Assembly (NCBI GenBank): GCA_028583605.1
Contig: CM053327.1
Coordinates: 31,932,626 to 31,996,625 of the forward strand
From: Dastarcus helophoroides
Taxonomy: Eukaryota; Arthropoda; Insecta; Coleoptera; Bothrideridae
DNA: 64,000 nt
Direction: 5' to 3'
This document shows, one piece after another, positions 48,701 to 57,700 of the stretch. How positions within the stretch are numbered: position 1 is the stretch's first letter; each line of letters starts with the position of its first letter. Both the position numbers and the translations under genes were made by a program. The notes below the pieces were generated by a model. It saw only the letters and a list, made by a program, of their open reading frames with translations. It had not been told where the DNA came from and did not search any database.

Positions 48701-51700
48701 GTAAACATTTGAAAAAAGTAGAAACTAAAAAAAAATAAGAACATTTGAATTTGGAAGTTTTTGAAATGTTGTTACAAAAAGTAATTATAAAGTTTAGTTG
48801 GAAATTTTCTAGAAAATTTGATAAGAGAAAGCGGCCGCGATAATAAATCAAACGGCAGATAAGCGCTCCAGAAATTTCGGCAAACGATAAACCTTATTTG
48901 CTGGATTCTTCTAGAACCCGAACCGGGACCTATATAAGGCGGTCGCTTTACCTCAGTTCGTTAGTTAGAAGTCAATGAATAAGTTAGTTAATTTAACATT
49001 GTTAGTGAATTACAATTGGGTGTTCCCGTGTTCCGAGTTCAGTTTTGAAATAAAGTGGTTACAATTCACCAAGTGTTAATCATTCGAACCGACAACGCGC
49101 AACAATATAAAGACGAAATGCTTAAAAAAGGCGAAACATGTTTTAAAATTTCCAATAAAAATCGAAAGCCCATTCTCCAAAAAAGTCATCATATTTAGAA
49201 AGTTAAAATTTTGAGAAAAAGTCAAACCTCTGAATAAAAATCAAATTATCAAACCTTCGAGAGTCGAAGGTTTGACAACAAATGAAACTTGCAAAAAATT
49301 CAGATTTTGAAAAAGAATTGAAACGTTTTGAAGAAACCGAATTTAAAGACAGTCAGATTTGCAAAAAGTTGAAATATTGAGTCGAAAAAAGATCGATATT
49401 TATAAACATAAGGTCAAACATTTGGAAAAGGACGAAATTTTTGAAAAACTTCAAAACTTTCAGATAAATTTAAAATATTAAAAAAAATTGAAATGTTGAA
49501 AAGATTTTCCAAAAGGTTGAAAATTTCAAAAAATAAAATGTGTAATAATGCAAAATTTATAAAAAAAGTAAAAATTTCAAAAAATCAAAATATATCCAAA
49601 TAAGACAGTATTTTGAAGAATTTGGAGAAGTTAAAATTTTCCAAAAAGTCAACATTTTAAGAAAAGTCGAAATTTCTAAAGTCAAGTCAAAATTTCGGAA
49701 AAAAGAATGAAATTTTTGGTGCAACGAGAAAAGGTGGACCTTCTGAAAAAAAAATGGGTAACGAGAAAAGATCGACTTTGTGAAAAAAGTGGAAATTTTA
49801 TTAAAATGTCGAAATTTTCGAAATAAGTCGAAATTATCAATAAAAACTAAATTCTTCAAAAACGTTGGAATTTTCAAAAAAGTGACCAAAGAATCCTTTC
49901 TATTTTTTCACGTGACGAAGGCGCTGGTATCAGCCAGTAAGTATTAAATTTATTTTTGAATTTTTAGCTCCCAGGGCACAGATTTATTTAAATAGTATTT
50001 GAATTTAAATGGTAATTTGAAAGCATTTGCTTTTAAATTAATTAAAAAAAATAGCTGAGAATTTAAGCTCTCTTTTTCATCTTTTCAGCGCTTTGTAAAG
50101 GAAGTCTCTCATCCAAAATAACATGAGAATACCATTTTTTAAAGTTTTATAAGTTGCTAGCGAATTTACCAAGAGTTGAAGATGCATTTTTTCTTTGTGT
50201 AGAAAGTCACCTGTTATAAGAATCAAATTTTCGGATAATGGAATGGGTCCATTGTTTGTTTAATAATATTTTTTAATCATAACATCATCCTACACTTGAA
50301 CTTTCTTCTAATCTTCGTACTGTTTTCAATTTTTATCAAACTTATTGTATTTTGACTGAAAATACGAGGATAAATCAAATATGAACCGGAATTTGTTTTT
50401 AAAAATATTTTGGTACAAGATACATATATGAAAGTTATTAACTATTTTCTCCTAATTTTGTTATGCATTTTTCCCAACGGATTGGGAGTTTTTTAATGTC
50501 ATCTTCATAAAAAGAAGGGAGGAGTGTTTGATCAAAAAACTACTTTGATGCATGAAATTCGTATCTGCTAGTCATTCACTAGAATTTGTTACAATTAATC
50601 ATGCGATCGCGAGGTATACCGACCGCTTTAAGGAATGTACCCGAGTGTTGTTATCGCGATGACTCATGTGCTAGTGTTTAGAATCTGATATATATCGAAC
50701 CCGAGTGTTGTTATCGCGATGACTCATGTGCAAATGTCTAGACTCTGGCATATATCAAATTTTTCCTGATGGAAACCTCCAGAACCTGGTATCTGATATA
50801 ATAAGCTACTCCATTGTGATTCATTCAGTACAGTATTCGCACATTCCGTTCGGTAATTAATGCTCTTTGTTATCATATTAGGTTTTGTTTCTTTTGTCGA
50901 AATAGTGTTTTAAATTCGCGGCATCTTTATTAACACGTTACAATATTAATTGCTTTCATTCATGTTTATTGGCTTTTTCTCTGCCAGTTACTACTTCCAC
51001 AATTCTAGATTTTCAGTAACCTGTTAAGGCTTAGCAATTCTCTTATACCCAAGCAGCGGTCTTTGTCAATCGTTGTTTGCCACTCAAGAATGAAAAACAC
51101 TTTTTTTCTAATCCACTCGCAAAGGGCAACCCCATTAAGTCTTCAATGTACTGGAAGTAGGCTGCGGAAACAAGGGTACATGGCGATGAACGGCCTTCTT
51201 AAACAAGGATAGATTGCAATTTATGGAGAAAATTCCTTTTGGTATCGAGTTCCATAGCTTGGAAGATCTATAGATAAAAGAGTCTCCGTAGGCAGAAGTC
51301 CTTACTGTGACAAGCTGGACCGCACAGGAATTTGCTGTTTCTGACTGTCTTATATGCTTCAAGAACCTTGCCCTTGGGGGGATCAATCCTATTAGTTCCT
51401 CCGAGCATTTTCCATGACAGTACTTGTAGAAAAGAGACAAGTCACCAACCATACACCTGTGCTCCAATGTTTCGAGAGAATCGGTCAAACTCTCGTCATC
51501 AATTAGATGAATCGCTCTTCCTTAAATTGAATCCAAGAGAGCTAAAATGTGTTTTGGGGTTGAACTCCAAACATGAGAACAGTATTTAGTGTTGGCCTAA
51601 CTTGAGCTTTATATAATGTGAGTAGCATGATAGTAGTTGTAGAATAGATAAGTCACCAACTATCCGCCTATGCTCTAGTGTTTCGAGAGAATTAATCAGA

Positions 51701-54700
51701 ATCTCGTCATCAATTAGGCGAATCGCTCTTTTTTGAATTAAATTCAAAAGAGCTAAAATTGGGGCTGAACTCCAGTCATGAGAACACTATTCTATTGTTG
51801 GCCTAACTTGAGCTTTGTTTAGTGTGAGTAGCTGATGAGATATAAAGTACTTTTGAGCATTAAAAAGAAAGCCTAGTTTCTGAGAGGCGGCGCAAACGTG
51901 ATCGCACTCACTCCTAGGATAGGCAGATTTAAACGTTGTTTTTCAGTGTTGAGTCACAAGCAGCGATTGACAAATAAAGATCCAACGCAATCGCTCCTTG
52001 GAGGGGGGTGGGGCAATCTATAAGAGATTACCAATCCTTGACCGAAGGTTACTGAAAATCTAGAATTGTGGAAGGAGTAACTGGTGAAGAAAAGCTAATA
52101 AAACATGAATGAAATTAACACTACTTCACAAAGAAGATACAGAGAATATCAATATTAATTCCTTATGCAACGCAAATTATTTGATTATTTCTTACCTGAT
52201 CATGATCATATACTTCTGGCAATGCACTGTTAAGAAAGGTAAGAGGCGTATTAACTGGAGAGTTCTCAGCTATCTCACATTCATATTGCTTATTTCTGAA
52301 TTTTGGTGTTTCATCATTAACATCGGTTATAATAACAGTAACCTCTGTAGTTGCCCAAGGTGGGGGAATAATTTTGCTTCCAACTTCTGTAGCCTAAAAG
52401 TTGAAAAATTTTTAAAACCGAAAATCTTCGACAAGAATGCATCAGCGGTAATAGAATTATTTTTTTTAACATCACGCACCACTGATGTATGACGTCAGAT
52501 GTAACGTTATTTTGCAAGTAGGATAAGAGTAGGTGCAATTAACGAAATAAATTTAGTTAAATATACTAATGCACAGACTAATAGGTTTGAACATTTATTA
52601 GATTCGAAGTTTGAAAACCAAATTCCGGTTCCAAACTTAGAATCTAATAAATGTTCAAACCTATTGGTCTGTGCATTAGAATCCTTGTCTTCTGGGAACT
52701 TTCCTAGAGAGCAACCGCTTCGCTAGGTGGTTTCAGCTGTTGGTAGTTCAGTTACCTATGATTCACTATATACGCCTGGAGGGCTGCATGAATTTGTAGT
52801 CTAGGTTGTATTCTACTTGCATAGTTAAATATAGTTTAACTTACAATGATTTTTAAAATGAAACTCCCAGTGTGAGATGGCATGCTTTCGCGGTCTATAT
52901 GAGCGTTTGTAGAAACTCTTCCAGAATTTTTGTCCATTTCGAAGATGTTTGGAACATTTTCGAGAGAATTCGAATGTAATGAATACTGAATGGCATTATT
53001 AACTCCTCTGTCTCCATCAACAGCGGTAACTGAAAAATCATACAAAAGGCAATTATGAATAAATGAGGACAATAGTTTTGTTGCTATAAAAATCTTGTCT
53101 CCAGAAACCAAGAAAAATTAAAAAACACTACAACAGTTGCTCTAACCCATTTCGATATCTCCAAAAATTGATTTACAAATCTTGTCCCCTGAGACCAAGA
53201 AATATTAAAAACAGAACATTCGCTCAACGCGTTCCGATAGCCAAGTTATCATCTTCAGAAAGTGTCTCTCTATGAAAGCAACTGTTTTTTAAATTTTTCT
53301 TGTTTTGGGGACAACATTTGTATATCAATTTTTGAAGATAATCAAGGACCAGTTAGTTCCACCAAAAAAAATAGTCTTATTTATACCTTGAAACACGGAT
53401 GTTCCTATTGGAGAATTTTCTTGTAATCTAACAACAGGTTGAACTTTAACGAACTCTGGTGGCTGGTCCTCTACATCTTCAACTTTTATCAAAAGTGCTG
53501 CTGTGGCAGTATTAACTCTTCCTTGCTTAGCTCTATCAACTGCCAAAATTTTAAGTTGGTGTATTGTTTGGCGCTCGTAATCTAAGGAACCTGCAAATGG
53601 GTCAAGATTTTTCTTAACTAATCTATTAGCTAATCACAACATATTTAGACATGAGGGTGGAAACTCAGGACCATTATCCTATACCAGGGGTCGGCAAACT
53701 TCAAAGAGCCACAAATTATTATTTTTGGTTTTACATTTATTTCAAAATTAAATCAGAGAAAATATGGGACAGAGAGAGACCCCTCTGACTCATGTAGTCA
53801 AACGAAAATATTTTTAGCCCAAAACATTTTTTATTTCTCAAAATTTAGAGATTTACTTTAAAATTTGCCTTTTTTTGCAATTTCGACTTTTTTAACTCCT
53901 TTCGATATTAGTCTTCTTTTTTAATATTAATTTTGTTCCTAAAATTAAACTTTTCACCCCGAATCTTTCTTAATTCTCAAAATTCGACAATTTATGAAAA
54001 TGTTTACTTTTTTGTAATTTTACTTAATGGAAGATTTGACTTATTTCTCAAAAATTCATCCTTTGTCGATTTTTTAATAAAAAAAAAGAAAAAATGTGAA
54101 GTAATTGGAGATATTAAGTAAAATAGTTTTTGAAGATTTCGATCTTTTTTCAAAGTAGTCTTTTTTCGAAATATAGATCTATTCTCAAATTTCACTTTTT
54201 TCCAAAATTACATTTTCTCGACTTTGTTCTAAATTGCGACTTTTTTCCTACATTCTTTTTAAAATTCGTCCTTTTACCAAATTTTGACACTTTTCCCAAA
54301 ACTGACTTTTACCAAATTTTAAATGTAAATTTATTTTCTACAAATTTGTTACGCAAAATTCGGCTTTTGTTTCGAAATTTCTAGTTTTAAAATTCGACAT
54401 TTTATTGCTTCTGCAAATTTTTTCGACGAAATTTATTTACATATTTTCAAAAATGTTTGACTTAATCTCAAAATTTGACTTTCCCTCGGCAATTTTGACC
54501 TTCAGCACTTCAACACGTTTCTCGAAATTTCTATATTCTTTTAAAAATTCGACTTTTTTCTAAATTTAGCCATTTTACCCAAATATTAACTTTTACTGAA
54601 CATTTAAACTTTTATTTATTTTCTACAAATATGGACTTGTTGCACAAAATTCGTTTTTTTTTCAAAATTTCGACTTTTTATATTGTTTCTGCAAGCTGCG

Positions 54701-57700
54701 ATGTTTTCGACGAAATTCGTCAATTGTCAAGATGTTTGACTTAATCTCAAATTTGATTTTTTTTCTTAAAATTTGACCTTTCTTTAAAGATCAAAATTTT
54801 TCTCGAAACTGGAAGTTGTATCAACATTGTATTTTCTTTCGAAATTATTTTACCAATTCTATCAAATTTCGAATTTATTTAAACATTTGAAATTTTTAAT
54901 TCGCCTTGTTCTCGAAATTTCAAATTTATTCTCAAAATTTCTCTGGAATTTTCCCTGGAAAAATGCAAATTTTTTACTTTCTTCTTCCCTGAAAAACTTT
55001 GGCTTTTTAAAAGTTCGACGATTTTTTCTAAGCTTTTAGTTTTTTATAATTTCTCTTTTCGAAATTTTACAATTTTTCTCAAAATTTTTTGTCTAAAAAT
55101 TTCAGGTTTTAAATTTGTTCTGAGTTTCAATCTATTGTCGAAGTTTTTAAATTATATCTTTTTTGAGAAAGTCTATAGAACGTTTTATCCCTTTACCACA
55201 TCAACAATTAAACAAATAATTACGCGACACGTATTTCGCCAGCAGAACTGGCATTTTCAAGCGCACTAATCCTAATTAATTAGCAAAGGAAGCACCGACA
55301 TCATTTGCAATTGAGAACTTTTGACAAATTAATTTCTTACGAAATCTCTTTTTTTAATTCGGTTTTTTCTGGAAATTTCAACTTTTATTTAAAACTGAAT
55401 TAATTTATTTTCAAATCTCAATTCTTAAAATATGACTTTCTTCAGGAAATTTTGACCATTTTTTAAAATTCAATACTTTTCTCGAAACTGGAAGTTTTAA
55501 CGACATTCTCTTTTCTTTAAAAATTATTTTACCAATTTTCTCGAAATCGTCTTGTTCTCAAAATTTCAAATATTTTCCCAAAATTTATATTTCTCAGCTT
55601 TTCTTAAAATTTTCCCTTTGTCTTTAACATTTTTCCTAAAATTTGACTTTTCTATTCTTCTCTGAAAAACTTTGACTTTTTTAAAATTCGACATTCTTTT
55701 TAAGCTTCCAATTTATTTTTGCAATTTCTCTTTTTCATATTTTACAGTTTTTCAATAAATTGTCGACATTCGACGTTTTTTTTTCTAAAATTTTACCTTT
55801 TTTGAGATTTTTTAATAAATTCATGTTTTTCTAAATCTCTTCATTTTTCTCAAAATTCGGATTTTTCTGGAAATTTCAGCTTTTATTTCAAACTTTGATA
55901 TTTGCTGTTTTTGTAAATTTAGATTTTTTTCTCACAAAAGTAACTCAACTTTTTTTCACGAAATTTCAAGGTTGTAGAAAATTTACAAATAAAAAAGTTA
56001 AAATCATGAGAAAAATATTTTTTAGAAATTTAAACTTCCCAAATTGGTCTTTTTCTAATAATTCCAAATTTTATGTTTTTTTTCAACATGTTAATACAAA
56101 TCAACGAAAAATTTTGGAAAAATACTTCTTGAAAACATAACTTTTTTGTCAAAATTTAAGCAAAACGTAAAAATTACTAGAAACATTTTTTTGAAAATTT
56201 AGACTTCTGTAGGTCACTTGTTTTATGAGTAATCATTTTCTGCGTGTCTGTCCACTCTAGCTTTTATTTATTTAATTTTTTAGGGAAATTTAAAGAGCCG
56301 TCATTGTCATTTAAAAGAGCCGCGGTTTGCCGACCCCTGGCCTATATTGTAACAGTTTGAACAGGAATAGATCATTTTTGGAACGTATGCTCGAAATCGA
56401 ATTCAGAATTGTTATTTTATTCCTGATATGTACCCTTACGGTGCGTTTATATTAGAAACTTTATTCCGTACGTTTCTCTCTGACATACAGTATATCTCTC
56501 TCTGATATAAGTGTCACCTACCCTGAGAGAAGCTATCCTGCACCCAGCTGTGTAGATAAGTCTCCCAAAGCTTCTCTCAGGATAGTTGACACTTATCTCA
56601 TAGAGAAATGTACGTAATAAAGTGTCTAGTATAAACGCACCCTTAGAGTCAATTAATAAAGAAAAAATGATGTCAAGTTATACCTATAAGGCGCACAACT
56701 GCTTTTGTACCAACAGTAGTGACACTAAAAAGATGATTCGATGTATCGATTTCTTCTAATTGGTATATAACTTGTCCATAGGGACCTTCGTCTGCATCTG
56801 TTGCTTCAAGAGTATCGATTACTCCCGGAGCAGCATCTTCTCTAAGCGTAATTGATGGCTGATGGCTTTTAAATATTGGCGTATTATCATTTACGTCTTC
56901 CACTAAAATTAGTAGACTTTGTGTGATGTAATTGCCTCTACCTAAGTGACCATCCGTTAATGTTAAAACGAGTGGGTACTCATCCCGTTCCTAAAAACAA
57001 TCAATTAAAATTAAGTAATCTTCAGTTGAGTGCAAAAACAAATTATTGATATTTTCACCTCTCGATCAAGTTCCTTGTTGAGGTAGATGTTGGCTTCGTT
57101 GGAGGAAATCGTTTCTATTTTTATAACATCACTTCCTAATTGGGATCTGACACCAAACTTTAAAGTATCGCCATCAGGATCTGTCCCCCTTAACCTATAA
57201 ATAAGTGAACCTAAAAACATATTGGTGTCAGTACAAATGTGTACTAGGCTTGCTATTTTTGTATCCAGCACTAGTTGTCGCGAATACTGTAAGTTATAAA
57301 TACATTATGCGACATTTCGCATATTATTGATTGCATTGATTGCCTTTGATTGACTTAATTATTAACAAACGGAAACTGTACATGCATTATACAAATAAGT
57401 TCGTAACAGAAAATAAACACTCTCTTGGATCATGGGTAAAGTAAATTTCTACTGATATTATTAGGGTGAAAACCCTCTAAAGTTGATCATGTCATAAATG
57501 TCCTCTGATACTAATTATAGGGTTAACACTATGGTCATAAGGGAAACACTCTCTAAAGTTGATTATACCATAAGTGTCCTCTGATACTAATTATAGGGTT
57601 AACACTATGGTCATTAAGGGAAACACCCTCTAAAGTTGATTATGCCATAAGTGTCCTCTGATACTAATTATAGGTCATAAGAGAAACACCCTCTAAAGTT

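Noticed and set aside
51332..51589. Plus-strand 85-codon frame
   Set aside because: Antisense of the conserved family A C-terminal block on the minus strand.
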